A model generated the notes under the pieces. That model had not been told where the DNA came from and did no database searches. It saw only the letters and a list, made by a program, of their open reading frames with translations. A DNA stretch of 64,000 nucleotides from Paenibacillus lemnae (GTDB taxonomy: Bacteria; Bacillota; Bacilli; Paenibacillales; Paenibacillaceae), in NCBI RefSeq assembly GCF_012933385.1, contig NZ_JABBPN010000005.1, positions 1 through 64,000 on the forward strand, written 5' to 3'. Both the position numbers and the translations under genes were made by a program. The stretch's first letter is position 1. Each line of letters opens with the position of its first letter. Shown piece after piece: positions 51,024-59,254 of this stretch.

Positions 51024-51797
51024 TTGAATGGGAAAGTGGCGCTGATCACTGGCAGTGCAACCGGTTTGGGAAAAATGACAGCTCTGTCACTCGCCCGTCA
51101 GGGCTGCAGCATTACATTGAACTATGTGAACAGCCGGGATGAGGCGCACGCTCTGCAGCGTGAAATTGAAGCCTTGGGTTGTCAGGCTATCGCAGTGAAA
51201 GCCGATGTCGCCGTCACGTCTGATCTGTATCATTTGGTCGAAGAAACGGAACGGCATTTGGGTAAAGTCGATATTCTGGTCAATAATGCAGGTCCATTTA
51301 TCCGTGAACGCCGCTTGTTCGCCCAATACGAGCCGGAAGAGATACTTCACCTTGTGAATGGTAACTTGACGGGTGTGATGCTTCTGGATCATTTGGTGCT
51401 GCCTTCCATGAGGGAGAAGCAGTGGGGAAGGATCATTCATTTCGGCTTTGGACATGCTGGAGAAGCGCGTTCATGGCCGCATCGGTCCGTATACGCTGCT
51501 GCCAAAGTAGGGCTTGTTTCTTTTACGAAGACGCTTGCTGTTGAGGAGGCACCATTCGGAATTACCGTCAATATGGTATGTCCTGGCGATATACGGGGAA
51601 CAAATAAAGAGAAGACGATTGCAGAGGTGTCGGGGATCCGTGATGCTGATACGCCTCGCGGCCGTTCCGGCAGCGGTGAAGACATCGCACGGGTAATTGA
51701 GTTTCTTTGCATGGATCATTCTGATTTTATTACCGGTAATATTATGGATATCTCCGGAGGACTTGATCCAATCAGGCCGCGAATCAGTCCGGAATAA
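51024..51797 (+). CDS. Short-chain dehydrogenase/reductase
   Basis: 257 residues. NAD(P)-binding TGSATGLG in place of TGxxxGxG, the NNAG motif, and YxxxK (YAAAKVG) active site. The catalytic serine position reads HFGFGHAG instead of the usual ISS, so the Ser appears to be missing; this needs care. TTG start with aggaggaagg 5 bp upstream. It follows the polyketide operon but has a separate terminator in between, so membership in the pathway is uncertain. Confidence 0.82.
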   Translation: MNGKVALITGSATGLGKMTALSLARQGCSITLNYVNSRDEAHALQREIEALGCQAIAVKADVAVTSDLYHLVEETERHLGKVDILVNNAGPFIRERRLFAQYEPEEILHLVNGNLTGVMLLDHLVLPSMREKQWGRIIHFGFGHAGEARSWPHRSVYAAAKVGLVSFTKTLAVEEAPFGITVNMVCPGDIRGTNKEKTIAEVSGIRDADTPRGRSGSGEDIARVIEFLCMDHSDFITGNIMDISGGLDPIRPRISPE

Positions 51798-51807
51798 ACC
51801 GCATAAA

Positions 51808-51842
51808 AAAAGCCTTGGTTCCATAAAGGAGCCAAGGCTTTT
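51808..51842. terminator. Bidirectional terminator
   Basis: A 15-bp stem (arms 51808-51822 and 51828-51842, one G-T), loop ataaa, with A/T tails on both sides. It separates convergent SDR and NifU-like genes. Confidence 0.92.
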
Positions 51843-51855
51843 CAGCGTATATGGT

Positions 51856-52101
51856 TTAGAATACTTGTACGACTTCTTCAATACCTTCCACTTCTTCAAC
51901 CAGTGCACGTTCGATACCGGCTTTCAAAGTAATGGTGGAGCTTGGGCAGCTGCCGCAGGCGCCTACCAGTTTAAGTTTGACGATACCGTCTTCAACGTCG
52001 ACCAACTCCACGTCACCGCCATCGCGCTGCAGGAACGGACGAAGCTTATCGAGCACCTCAGCCACTTCATCATAAACGGTGGTTTGTAAGTTTTCGCTCA
52101 T
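51856..52101 (-). CDS. NifU C-terminal domain Fe-S protein (YutI-like)
   Basis: 81 residues. The single NifU-type domain has the CxxC cluster ligands in [14 protein letters not shown]. It carries or delivers Fe-S clusters. ATG 52101 has aaaggag 9 bp upstream; an in-frame TTG at 52110 overlaps that site. It is next to yuzB and yutJ, as in B. subtilis. Confidence 0.92.
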   Translation of the reverse strand: MSENLQTTVYDEVAEVLDKLRPFLQRDGGDVELVDVEDGIVKLKLVGACGSCPSSTITLKAGIERALVEEVEGIEEVVQVF

Positions 52102-52177
52102 CTTGATCAACTCCTTTCCTCCCTATATTATAGTACAAATAGAATTAAAATGCCAATCTGAAGGCAGGTCGTTATAG

Positions 52178-52417
52178 ATGAAACTAATTGTTGAATTTTG
52201 TGCAGGGAATGCCCATTTTGGAACAGATAAAGCACTGAAGCCGCTGGAGGAACATCCTCACATCAGTGTCATTGAATATGGATGCCTCACGAACTGTGGA
52301 CAGTGCTATCTGGCCCCGTTTGCCTTGGTCCAGGACGAAATGGTAGAGGCCCCTACGGCAGATGAGCTGTACTTGGCCGTTCTGCGTAAAATCGCCGAAT
52401 TGGAAGGGCAATCCTGA
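52178..52417 (+). CDS. yuzB: YuzB-like protein (DUF1450)
   Basis: 79 residues, small, with VEFCAGN at the start and the CLTNCGQCYLAPFALV motif, giving several conserved cysteines. It matches DUF1450/YuzB, of unknown function. Convergent with the yutJ gene. Confidence 0.85.
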   Translation: MKLIVEFCAGNAHFGTDKALKPLEEHPHISVIEYGCLTNCGQCYLAPFALVQDEMVEAPTADELYLAVLRKIAELEGQS

Positions 52418-52429
52418 TCATGGTCTGTT

Positions 52430-53488
52430 TTAGAAGTGGCGTTTGGATTTCCACAATACCCCGCTTTTGAGCAGTCGTGGAACACGCCCCAGGACAGAAG
52501 TCTTGCCCATAAGTCCGAAGCCGGCACGTTTGCCCAGTGACCCGAGCGTACCTTTCAGCTTCAGAGGGTGGACTTTAGGTGTTTCCTCTTTCCAGATAGC
52601 TTTCAGCACATGACCGATCTGTTCGGCCTGGGCTCCAGCTGCCTGGGCGCTCGGCACGAATGGAAGGCTTGCACAATCGCCGATCACGTAGACATCAGGG
52701 TGAGAAGGAACCTGGTAATATTCGTTCAGCAGCACACGGCCGCTGCGGTCTTTGGGCAGTGCCAAATTCTGTACGACCGGTACAGGCTGAATGCCTGCAG
52801 TCCAGACGGTCATATCTGTGGGGATAGCCTGATCAATGTTATATACCATCTGGGGTTCCACCCTGGACACCGACACCCCTGACAAAATGTCCACATTGTT
52901 CTCCGCAAACCAGCGCTGAATATACGAGGAGAGGCGATTCGGAAAGGACGAGAGAACCCGGGCTCCCCGGTCAAGAATGGCAATATTGAGGTCCGGACGG
53001 CTTTCTCTAAGATCTGCCGCCACCTCGATACCGCTTAAGCCGCCCCCTACAATATGAACTTGACTGTATGGTTTTAAATTGTTAAGCCGGAGATACGTTT
53101 CTCTGGCTCCCGAGAATGATTGCAAACTGCACGTGAACTCTTCCGCTCCCGGAACACCATGATACCGATCCGTACAGCCGAGTGCGATGGCAAGCTGGTC
53201 ATATTCCATGGGATCCTCATGTTCAAGATGCACCTTTTTTTGATCCAGATCTATCGATTTCACTTCTCCGTAATGGATGCGAAGCTTCTCGTACACCGGA
53301 AACTGAACCCGCAGTTCCGTGTCTGCTACTGTACCCGCTGCAAGCGCGTAATATTCTGTTTTCAAGCCCTGATAGGGCATACGGTCGATAAGCACGACTT
53401 CCAGATCATGAGGAAGATGGCTGCTGAACAATTCCTGAATTAAGGCAAGACCGCCGTAGCCTCCGCCGAGTATGACGAGCTTTTTCAT
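52430..53488 (-). CDS. yutJ: NADH dehydrogenase-like flavoprotein (YutJ)
   Basis: 352 residues of the NDH-2/pyridine nucleotide-disulfide family. The FAD motif KLVILGGGYGGLALI is at the N-terminus, the NAD motif VHIVGGGLSGIEVA lies in the middle, and the second FAD motif is DVYVIGDCASLPFVPSAQAA. It is shorter than typical NDH-2 enzymes, and it is not clear it has the membrane-anchoring C-terminal helix; it ends in a basic KSKRHF. Likely transfers electrons from NADH to a quinone or another acceptor. Confidence 0.87.
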   Translation of the reverse strand: MKKLVILGGGYGGLALIQELFSSHLPHDLEVVLIDRMPYQGLKTEYYALAAGTVADTELRVQFPVYEKLRIHYGEVKSIDLDQKKVHLEHEDPMEYDQLAIALGCTDRYHGVPGAEEFTCSLQSFSGARETYLRLNNLKPYSQVHIVGGGLSGIEVAADLRESRPDLNIAILDRGARVLSSFPNRLSSYIQRWFAENNVDILSGVSVSRVEPQMVYNIDQAIPTDMTVWTAGIQPVPVVQNLALPKDRSGRVLLNEYYQVPSHPDVYVIGDCASLPFVPSAQAAGAQAEQIGHVLKAIWKEETPKVHPLKLKGTLGSLGKRAGFGLMGKTSVLGRVPRLLKSGVLWKSKRHF

Positions 53489-53569
53489 ATGTGTCTTCCT
53501 TTCTGTCTTGTTAAGAAGAGTGTCTTCTTACTACTTCTTAACCGGATGCACCGGGGTTGGAACGTTTTG

Positions 53570-54676
53570 TTACTCGTATACCTTGATTTCATTATAAAAA
53601 GTATCTCGCTCCACAGGAATCCGTCCAGCCCCTTGAATCAGCCAAACCAATTCCTTACGAGTCAGGCCTTCCGGTGTTAACGCGCCTGCTGCATGACTGA
53701 TCCGCTCCTTTAGAATGGTGCCGTGCACATCGGAGGCTCCAAAGCTGAGAGCGACCTGTGTGAGCTGTGCCCCGATATTGATAAAGTAAGCTTTCACATG
53801 ATCGATATTGTCCAGCATCAGACGGCTGATTGCGATCGTTTTGAGATCCTCATAAGCAGAGTTGCGGCGCATAATCCCTGCATTTTTGTTCTTCGGCTGC
53901 ATGGAGAGTGGTATGAATACCATAAATCCTTGTGTTTCGTCCTGAAGCTCGCGGATTTGGATCATATGGCGGATTCGGTCTTCATGGCTTTCAATAGAAC
54001 CGTACAGCATCGTCGTGTGCGTTCGGATTCCAAGCTGATGAGCTGTCCGGTGCACCTCCAGATATTGATCCACATTTGCTTTGTCCACTTTCATTTTTTG
54101 ACGATATTGATCGGACAGAATCTCCGCGCCTCCTCCGGTAAGGGATTTCAGGCCGGCTTTCTGCAGCTCCTGCAGTACCTCAGCTATGCTCAAACCGCTG
54201 ATCCGTGTGAAAAATTCGATTTCTGCTGCTGTATAAGCTTTAAGCGTGACTTCCGGAAAGCGTTCATGAAGAGCCTTCAGGGAGTCTACATAGTATTGGA
54301 ATGGCACATGGTTATTATGTCCACCCACGATATGAAATTCACGGATGCCGGGATGGAAATGCTGCTCCACATACTCAATCATTTCTTGGCCGCTCAGTGT
54401 ATAAGAACCTTCTTCTCCCTGATCCTTACGGAAGTTGCAGAAGGCGCAATGGGATTCACACACATTGGTGAAGTACAGGCTCATGTTTTCAATAAAATAA
54501 ACCTTTTTCCCGTTTTTGCGCAGATTGGCTTCATTGGCCAGCTGTCCCAGGGTCAAAAGGTCGTCGGTTTGGTATAAATATACACCGTCTTCCACATTCA
54601 GACGGATCCCGTTTTGGACTTTTTCTACAATTTCAGCCATTCGTTTATCCATGGCAGGGCTAACTAGGGTAGACAT
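53570..54676 (-). CDS. mqnE: Aminofutalosine synthase MqnE
   Basis: A 368-residue radical-SAM enzyme joining SAM's adenosyl group to an enolpyruvyl-benzoate, giving aminofutalosine in menaquinone synthesis. The CxxxCxxC cluster motif is NVCESHCAFCNF (about 69-76). GGHNNHVPFQYY, KAYTAAEIEFF and LTGGGAEILSD fit the MqnE/MqnC group; MqnC (dehypoxanthine futalosine cyclase) is the nearest alternative. ATG 54676 has aaggagg 9 bp upstream. Confidence 0.9.
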   Translation of the reverse strand: MSTLVSPAMDKRMAEIVEKVQNGIRLNVEDGVYLYQTDDLLTLGQLANEANLRKNGKKVYFIENMSLYFTNVCESHCAFCNFRKDQGEEGSYTLSGQEMIEYVEQHFHPGIREFHIVGGHNNHVPFQYYVDSLKALHERFPEVTLKAYTAAEIEFFTRISGLSIAEVLQELQKAGLKSLTGGGAEILSDQYRQKMKVDKANVDQYLEVHRTAHQLGIRTHTTMLYGSIESHEDRIRHMIQIRELQDETQGFMVFIPLSMQPKNKNAGIMRRNSAYEDLKTIAISRLMLDNIDHVKAYFINIGAQLTQVALSFGASDVHGTILKERISHAAGALTPEGLTRKELVWLIQGAGRIPVERDTFYNEIKVYE

Positions 54677-54773
54677 ATAAATCTTCCTCCTTACATTCAT
54701 CCTGACTGCAGGTGATACAGCGGAAATTGGGTAGTGTCATGGTCTTAGCGCAGGCGCGCATCGGTTCGTTCAT
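54660..54773 (-). CDS. Possible 37-residue cysteine-rich leader peptide
   Basis: The frame MNEPMRACAKTMTL, then NFRCITCSQDECKEEDL, overlaps the mqnE start by 17 bp, lies on the same strand, and has agga 6-7 bp upstream. A CxxC...C pattern suggests metal binding. A longer open frame extends to 54974 but crosses the promoter. It could be a translational coupler for mqnE, or nothing. Confidence 0.35.
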   Translation of the reverse strand: MNEPMRACAKTMTLPNFRCITCSQDECKEEDLYVYPS

Positions 54774-54876
54774 CTCATCCTGGGGAGGTAAGCTGTTATA
54801 TTTAAATGATTTTGTGAAAAAATATACAACTATGTATCCGTCACATCTGATGATGTACTGCACCAGGTCCTTCCCT

Positions 54877-54905
54877 ATTATAAACCCGACATATGTGGGT
54901 AGCAA
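54877..54905 (-). promoter_or_regulatory. Sigma-A promoter of mqnE
   Basis: On the minus strand, TTGCTA, 17 bp, TATAAT. It implies a leader of roughly 195 nt before mqnE. Confidence 0.7.
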
Positions 54906-55039
54906 TACAAACAAGAGGGAATGGATAAAGACATTGGAGGAGGCAGGCAAGCCCAGCAATTGATGAATCGGCATATACCCGCCTTGAGAGATGAGGATGT
55001 CTGGAGTATACTAGAAATGAACGAAAAGGAGGGTGACCT

Positions 55040-55399
55040 ATGATTACAATCAGCGAAACAGCGGCAGCGCGGCTGAAGGATATGCTGGCTGAGCAGGAAG
55101 CACCGGATATGTTCCTTCGGCTCGGTGTCACTTCCGGTGGCTGCAGCGGATTTTCGTACGCCATGGGCTTTGATGACGACGAATCGGAAGATGATGTATA
55201 TATGGATATTCAGGATCTTAAAGTAGTTGTTGAGAAGGACAGCCTGAAATATCTGAACGGTCTGGAAATTGATTTTGAAGAATCAGGCATGACGGGCGGC
55301 TTTACTATTCATAACCCGAATGCGACCGTTACCTGCGGCTGTGGAAGCTCATTCCGCACAGCAACCGATGCCGGCAAGCCGAGCGAGGAGCCTTGTTAA
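55040..55399 (+). CDS. HesB/IscA family Fe-S protein (YutM-like)
   Basis: 119 residues of the A-type scaffold family. The three conserved cysteines are in TSGGCSGFSY and TCGCGSSF. It delivers clusters to apoproteins such as radical-SAM enzymes. The C-terminus is extended by about 15 residues and ends in Cys. Start has aaaggagggtg upstream. Confidence 0.92.
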   Translation: MITISETAAARLKDMLAEQEAPDMFLRLGVTSGGCSGFSYAMGFDDDESEDDVYMDIQDLKVVVEKDSLKYLNGLEIDFEESGMTGGFTIHNPNATVTCGCGSSFRTATDAGKPSEEPC

Positions 55400-55421
55400 T
55401 CTGCGGTGTTTAATCAATATG

Positions 55422-55468
55422 ACGGCCTTGATGACAGTAAGTTACTGTTATAGAGGCCGTTTTTTTTA
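55422..55468 (+). terminator. Terminator after the HesB gene
   Basis: Outer stem acggcct/aggccgt, an inner acagta/tactgt stem, then eight T. Confidence 0.88.
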
Positions 55469-55550
55469 TGTCGTTAAAGCAGGCAGTGACGAATAAAAAT
55501 AACTATGTGCTCTAATCCACCTTAGGATTGTAAGCCTGTATTGTTGTTTA

Positions 55551-55579
55551 TTTACACGTACTATTACACGTGCTAATAT
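55551..55579 (+). promoter_or_regulatory. Promoter and operator of hicAB
   Basis: TTTACA, 17 bp, TAATAT with an extended TG. Two copies of ttacacgt (55552 and 55564) overlap the promoter, fitting an autoregulatory site for HicB. Confidence 0.65.
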
Positions 55580-55601
55580 AAAACCATAAGGTGGTGGTGC
55601 G

Positions 55602-55793
55602 ATGAAGGGATACTCTTCGAGGGAAATGATAAGGATGATTGAGGAAGATGGATGGTACTACATAAGGTCAACAGGAGACCACTACCAATACAAACATCCA
55701 AGCAAGAAAGGAAAGGTTACAATCCCTCACCCAAACAAAGATTTACCAAAAGGAACAATCAACAGTATACTCAAACAGGCAGGGCTGAAATAG
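55602..55793 (+). CDS. hicA: HicA toxin
   Basis: 63 residues of the HicA family, a small double-stranded-RNA-binding-like fold with ribonuclease activity. The catalytic histidine is in STGDHYQYKHP, and TIPHPNKDLPKGTINSILKQAG is the conserved C-terminal block. First gene of a two-gene toxin-antitoxin unit, 25 bp before hicB. Confidence 0.92.
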   Translation: MKGYSSREMIRMIEEDGWYYIRSTGDHYQYKHPSKKGKVTIPHPNKDLPKGTINSILKQAGLK

Positions 55794-55818
55794 CCTTTCA
55801 AAGGAGGTTTTGACATAG

Positions 55819-56256
55819 ATGAGTAACGCCAAATTTAAGGATAGATATGTTTACCCTGCTTTATTCGTTTATGAAGAGGACGGCATATCCATAGAATTTC
55901 CCGATCTTCCCGGAGCGTTGACAAGTGGCAACACGGACGAAGAAGCATTATACATGGCGAAAGACTGTCTTGCGCTACACCTGTACGGAATGGAAGAGGA
56001 CGGCGACCCTATCCCGGAACCAACATCGGTCTCTAAAATACCGCAAACGCCAAAGAAAGTAGTCGTATTAATCGACGTATGGATGCCGCCGTTCCGTGAT
56101 AAAATGGCTGACCGCGCGATTAAAAAGACGCTGACGATTCCGAAATGGCTTGACGACTTAGCTGCGGAGAACAAAGTAAACTACTCGCACGTACTTCAAG
56201 ATGCACTAAAAAGTTACCTTGGAGTGACTGAACGTACCAAGAACCGCTCTAAGTAG
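55819..56256 (+). CDS. hicB: HicB antitoxin
   Basis: 145 residues. The N-terminal HicB fold has GISIEFPDLPGALTSGNTDEEA. The C-terminal part (LTIPKWLDDLAAENKVNYSHVL, then QDALKSYLG) is a ribbon-helix-helix-type DNA-binding end. It neutralises HicA and represses the promoter. It starts with aaaggaggttt upstream. Confidence 0.92.
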   Translation: MSNAKFKDRYVYPALFVYEEDGISIEFPDLPGALTSGNTDEEALYMAKDCLALHLYGMEEDGDPIPEPTSVSKIPQTPKKVVVLIDVWMPPFRDKMADRAIKKTLTIPKWLDDLAAENKVNYSHVLQDALKSYLGVTERTKNRSK

Positions 56257-56291
56257 ATACATCATAAAGTAGTATCACATAAGTAACATGA

Positions 56292-56334
56292 AAAAGCGCT
56301 TCGGAGTCCGCGGGCTCCAAAGCGCTTTTTTACG
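56292..56334. terminator. Terminator after hicAB
   Basis: A stem aaaaagcgctt/aagcgcttttt with an inner ggag/ctcc, T6 run. The flanking A-run lets it serve the convergent small gene as well. Confidence 0.85.
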
Positions 56335-56341
56335 CTGCTTA

Positions 56342-56548
56342 TTAAGCGAAGAAAAATTTCTCGTTAAGCATAAACACAACCATGGCGCCTGCCAGGAGAG
56401 AGAATGCGATGCATCCCACGCCTAAACCTCTGCGCTTGTCTTTGATAAACTTAAATCCAATTGCAAAAATAAATATCGTAATTGCTGCCAATGACACGGA
56501 CATGCCGACCATTGCAATCCAGTATAACACCTCGAATAAAGCCTCCAA
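56342..56548 (-). CDS. Small two-helix membrane protein
   Basis: 68 residues with two membrane helices (about 8-33 and 45-62) and a KDKRRG loop between. It resembles DUF2768-type proteins in layout, but the match is not firm. Confidence 0.55.
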   Translation of the reverse strand: MEALFEVLYWIAMVGMSVSLAAITIFIFAIGFKFIKDKRRGLGVGCIAFSLLAGAMVVFMLNEKFFFA

Positions 56549-56745
56549 AATGAAAAGCCTCCCTTACTTCTGAAAAACTGTAATCCTATGATTCTCACGG
56601 TTCATTCCTATATTACTATACGACAAATCGGTTTTATTGGAAAGGGAAGAATAGGGCTCAATCTCACCGGACAATCATACAAGAGAAAAAAGCCATGCCT
56701 GCGTAAGCTAAGATATGTCATCTATAAAAAGGAGGCGTTGGCAGC

Positions 56746-57408
56746 ATGGCGGCTAGACAATTAGCGAGCAAGTGGCTGAAGACGGAAGCGCTGCTGAGCG
56801 ATCCCCAAATCATACCTTATATTCCGGTCACAAAAGCATTTACTGCCGACACGCTTATGTCGATGGTTGCAGAGCACGGTATGGTCGTCATCAAGCCGGT
56901 GGTGGGTACAGGCGGAAATGGTGTGATTCGTGTTCAGACCGCAGATAAAGGTTATCTTGTCAGCCATAAAGGGCAGACCATGTTCGCAGCTTCATTTTCA
57001 CAGTTGATCCAGATGATCACAAGAATAAAACTAAAGCGGAAATATCTCATCCAGCAGGGGATTCATCTGGCAAAAATCAACGGTCGGCCGCTGGACTTTC
57101 GTGTCAAAGTGGTTGAGATTAACGGTGTCTGGCAGTTCCGGGCTATGGTAGGGCGTCTGGCCCGCCGAGGATTGTTTGTGACCAATCTTTGCAAAGGGGG
57201 TACTATGCTTAAATGCAGACCCGCGATCCGAATGTCTCTACCACATGTCAACTCGCTTGCCATTCGCAATGAAATGAGACAGCTCACACGCAATTGCATA
57301 GCGGTAATGGAGTCCCATTTCCCTGGAGTTGGAGAATTAGGATTTGATTACGGGATTGATATCAACGGCAAGATATGGATCTTGGAAGTGAACACACGCC
57401 CTAGCTGA
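56746..57408 (+). CDS. YheC/YheD-family ATP-grasp protein
   Basis: 220 residues. ATP-grasp-like segments: VVIKPVVGTGGNGVI (phosphate/ATP loop), YLIQQGIHLAKINGRPLDFR, and WILEVNTRPS with the Mg-binding glutamate and asparagine. Such YheC/YheD proteins are associated with spore coats. It is shorter than full-length YheC (about 360), covering only the ATP-grasp part. Single gene, aaaggaggcg upstream. Confidence 0.8.
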   Translation: MAARQLASKWLKTEALLSDPQIIPYIPVTKAFTADTLMSMVAEHGMVVIKPVVGTGGNGVIRVQTADKGYLVSHKGQTMFAASFSQLIQMITRIKLKRKYLIQQGIHLAKINGRPLDFRVKVVEINGVWQFRAMVGRLARRGLFVTNLCKGGTMLKCRPAIRMSLPHVNSLAIRNEMRQLTRNCIAVMESHFPGVGELGFDYGIDINGKIWILEVNTRPS

Positions 57409-57540
57409 TTTTTCCGACATATACCATTTATGTTGTTTATATCTTTTCGATGAGGGTAATAAACTATAAACGTAATATTGCCGATAATAATATTAAGTTA
57501 GTAAAAAATATTTTTTGAGTCATAGATTTCCTTTATATCC

Positions 57541-57640
57541 TGTGTATAACTGTTATCCCCATTATCCAGTTTGGTATATCTGGATTTACAGCACTTACTA
57601 ACACTTTATACACAGGATTTCCACAACAGCTTGTGGATAG
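57541..57640. promoter_or_regulatory. DnaA box cluster upstream of sda
   Basis: Two perfect DnaA boxes (57541-57549, minus; 57606-57614, plus; both TTATACACA) and two with one mismatch from TTATCCACA (57553-57561, plus; 57632-57640, minus). The last ends 8 bp before the sda -35. In B. subtilis, DnaA controls sda in the same way. Confidence 0.8.
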
Positions 57641-57648
57641 ACGAACAG

Positions 57649-57677
57649 TTGTTCTGGCATTCAATGTTTGATATGAT
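57649..57677 (+). promoter_or_regulatory. Promoter of sda
   Basis: TTGTTC, 17 bp, TATGAT, 35 bp before the ATG. Confidence 0.7.
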
Positions 57678-57712
57678 GATCTCAGGAAAATGAAGGAAGG
57701 GGTGCAATTCGT

Positions 57713-57856
57713 ATGGCTATGTTGACGGATGAGATGCTTTTAGATTCCTATCATATGGCAATTGAATTAAAGTTGGAAAGGGAATTTATCACACTGCTTC
57801 TGGCCGAGATCCATAAACGGAACCTAGACACCGTTTCCAACAGTATCCTGCATTAA
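57713..57856 (+). CDS. sda: Sporulation inhibitor Sda
   Basis: 47 residues. An antiparallel helical hairpin peptide that blocks the sporulation kinases (KinA) when replication is disturbed. The first part (MLTDEMLLDSYHMAIELKLE) and the following REFITLLLAEIHKR match Sda closely. The DnaA boxes upstream are the regulatory hallmark. Too short for many automated gene callers. Confidence 0.9.
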   Translation: MAMLTDEMLLDSYHMAIELKLEREFITLLLAEIHKRNLDTVSNSILH

Positions 57857-57941
57857 CTCACACGACGTATAGAGAAATGAATCTATGATGACAGCATCAT
57901 AGTGATAGAAGACCTACATATAAACAACTGTCATCCCATAG

Positions 57942-58000
57942 AAAAGGTATCTTCCATTCACAGATGATTTTGGATCAAATGTGGTGAAAGATACCTTTTT
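57942..58000. terminator. Hairpin between sda and yumC
   Basis: A 12-bp stem (aaaaggtatctt/aagatacctttt) with a large, partly paired loop, T-rich on the right and A-rich on the left. It can serve both convergent genes. Confidence 0.8.
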
Positions 58001-58005
58001 TGTGA

Positions 58006-59004
58006 CTACAATTTCATATTTGAGCTGTGTCCAGGAGCCAGGCGCGCATCGGGATCGAAATATACCTTGGCATTGTTAACAGCTGTAGGTGCTTCACCGA
58101 AACCGACGGCAATCAGCTTTACTTTACCGGGATAACTCGTAATGTCCCCTGCAGCGAAGATACCTGAGACACTGGTTTCCATCCGGGAGTCCACGATGAT
58201 GGAATTGTTCTCAATGGCAATTCCCCATTCTGTGATGGGACCCAGGGATGAAACGAAGCCGAAATTGACAATGACATCATCGACTTCAATATCCTGCTGT
58301 TCTTTAGTCTTGATGTGGGTAAGCGTGACCTTGTTGATCTGCTCCTCGCCATGTAGTGCGGAAATTTCGGTCGGCGTGATTACCTTCACGCTGGAATTCA
58401 TGAGCCGCTCTACGCTGTGCTCATGAGCCCGGAATTTATCCCGGCGGTGTACCAGGGTGACCTGTTCTGCCAGAGGCTCCAGCATCAGCGCCCAGTCCAC
58501 TGCAGAATCGCCGCCGCCGCTGATCAATACGTTTTTGCCTTCGAAACGGCGAAGGTCACTGATGAAATAATGCAGATTACTATCTTCAAACCGGCTGGCG
58601 TTCTCAAGTTCCAGGCGCCGAGGTTCAAAGGCACCGACTCCGGCTGTAATAATAATAGACCTGGCATGATGCTCGTCCTTGTCGGTCTTCACAATGAAGT
58701 GACGATCTTCCACTTTCTCGACAGCCAGAACCTTCTCATCCAGCCGGATGTCTGTATCAAAATGATCCATCTGCCGGGACAGATTATTTACCAATTCCTG
58801 TGCGGTCACTTTAGGGAATCCTGCGACATCGTATATATATTTCTCGGGATATAGGGCGGCGAGCTGCCCTCCAAGCTGAGGCATGCTTTCGATCAGCTTC
58901 ACTGAAGCCTGGCGCATACCGCCGTAAAATGCGGCAAACATACCCGCTGGACCGCCACCGATGATAAGCAGGTCGCTCATTTGTTCCTCCGGTATTGTAC
59001 TCAT
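58006..59004 (-). CDS. yumC: Ferredoxin--NADP reductase (YumC type)
   Basis: 332 residues of the thioredoxin-reductase-like ferredoxin/flavodoxin reductase family. The FAD motif [18 protein letters not shown] is at the start. The NADPH motif [16 protein letters not shown] lies in the middle, and [25 protein letters not shown] at the end. It lacks the CxxC of thioredoxin reductase, as expected. ATG 59004 has ggaggtg 8 bp upstream. Divergent from yumB, as in Bacillus gene neighbourhoods. Confidence 0.92.
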   Translation of the reverse strand: MSTIPEEQMSDLLIIGGGPAGMFAAFYGGMRQASVKLIESMPQLGGQLAALYPEKYIYDVAGFPKVTAQELVNNLSRQMDHFDTDIRLDEKVLAVEKVEDRHFIVKTDKDEHHARSIIITAGVGAFEPRRLELENASRFEDSNLHYFISDLRRFEGKNVLISGGGDSAVDWALMLEPLAEQVTLVHRRDKFRAHEHSVERLMNSSVKVITPTEISALHGEEQINKVTLTHIKTKEQQDIEVDDVIVNFGFVSSLGPITEWGIAIENNSIIVDSRMETSVSGIFAAGDITSYPGKVKLIAVGFGEAPTAVNNAKVYFDPDARLAPGHSSNMKL

Positions 59005-59124
59005 GGGGATAGCACCTCCGTCTTTCATCATTAGATTCTAACACATTCTTTACTATTATAATCGTCCTTCACGTGCAAAGAAAGCGGGGAGGCTTGTGCA
59101 GCCTAATACGGTCAAAATTAATTC

Positions 59125-59153
59125 TTGATCTTTGCAGTGAATATGTCTATGAT
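59125..59153 (+). promoter_or_regulatory. Promoter of the yumB leader
   Basis: TTGATC, 17 bp, TATGAT, about 158 bp before the yumB ATG. Confidence 0.7.
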
Positions 59154-59225
59154 TAACGTGATAACTTGTGCTTATTGGCTTGAACACAGCCTGCTATGCA
59201 TGTAAATCTATGTCATCATATCAGC

Positions 59226-59254
59226 GGGCTCTTTAGAGAGCTCTCTCTTTTTTT
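59226..59254 (+). terminator. Terminator-like hairpin in the yumB leader
   Basis: A 7-bp stem (gggctct/agagctc, one G-T), loop ttag, then tctc and seven T. It lies between the promoter and yumB, so it would act as an attenuator or end a short RNA of about 95 nt. Confidence 0.6.

Noticed and set aside
53723..54577. 284-codon plus-strand frame opposite mqnE
   Set aside because: It is fully antisense to a conserved radical-SAM enzyme, has no ribosome site, and is Cys/His/Met-rich in a way typical of antisense translation.
54712..54963. 83-codon plus-strand frame upstream of the HesB gene
   Set aside because: It lies antisense to the mqnE promoter and leader, lacks a ribosome site and has unremarkable composition.
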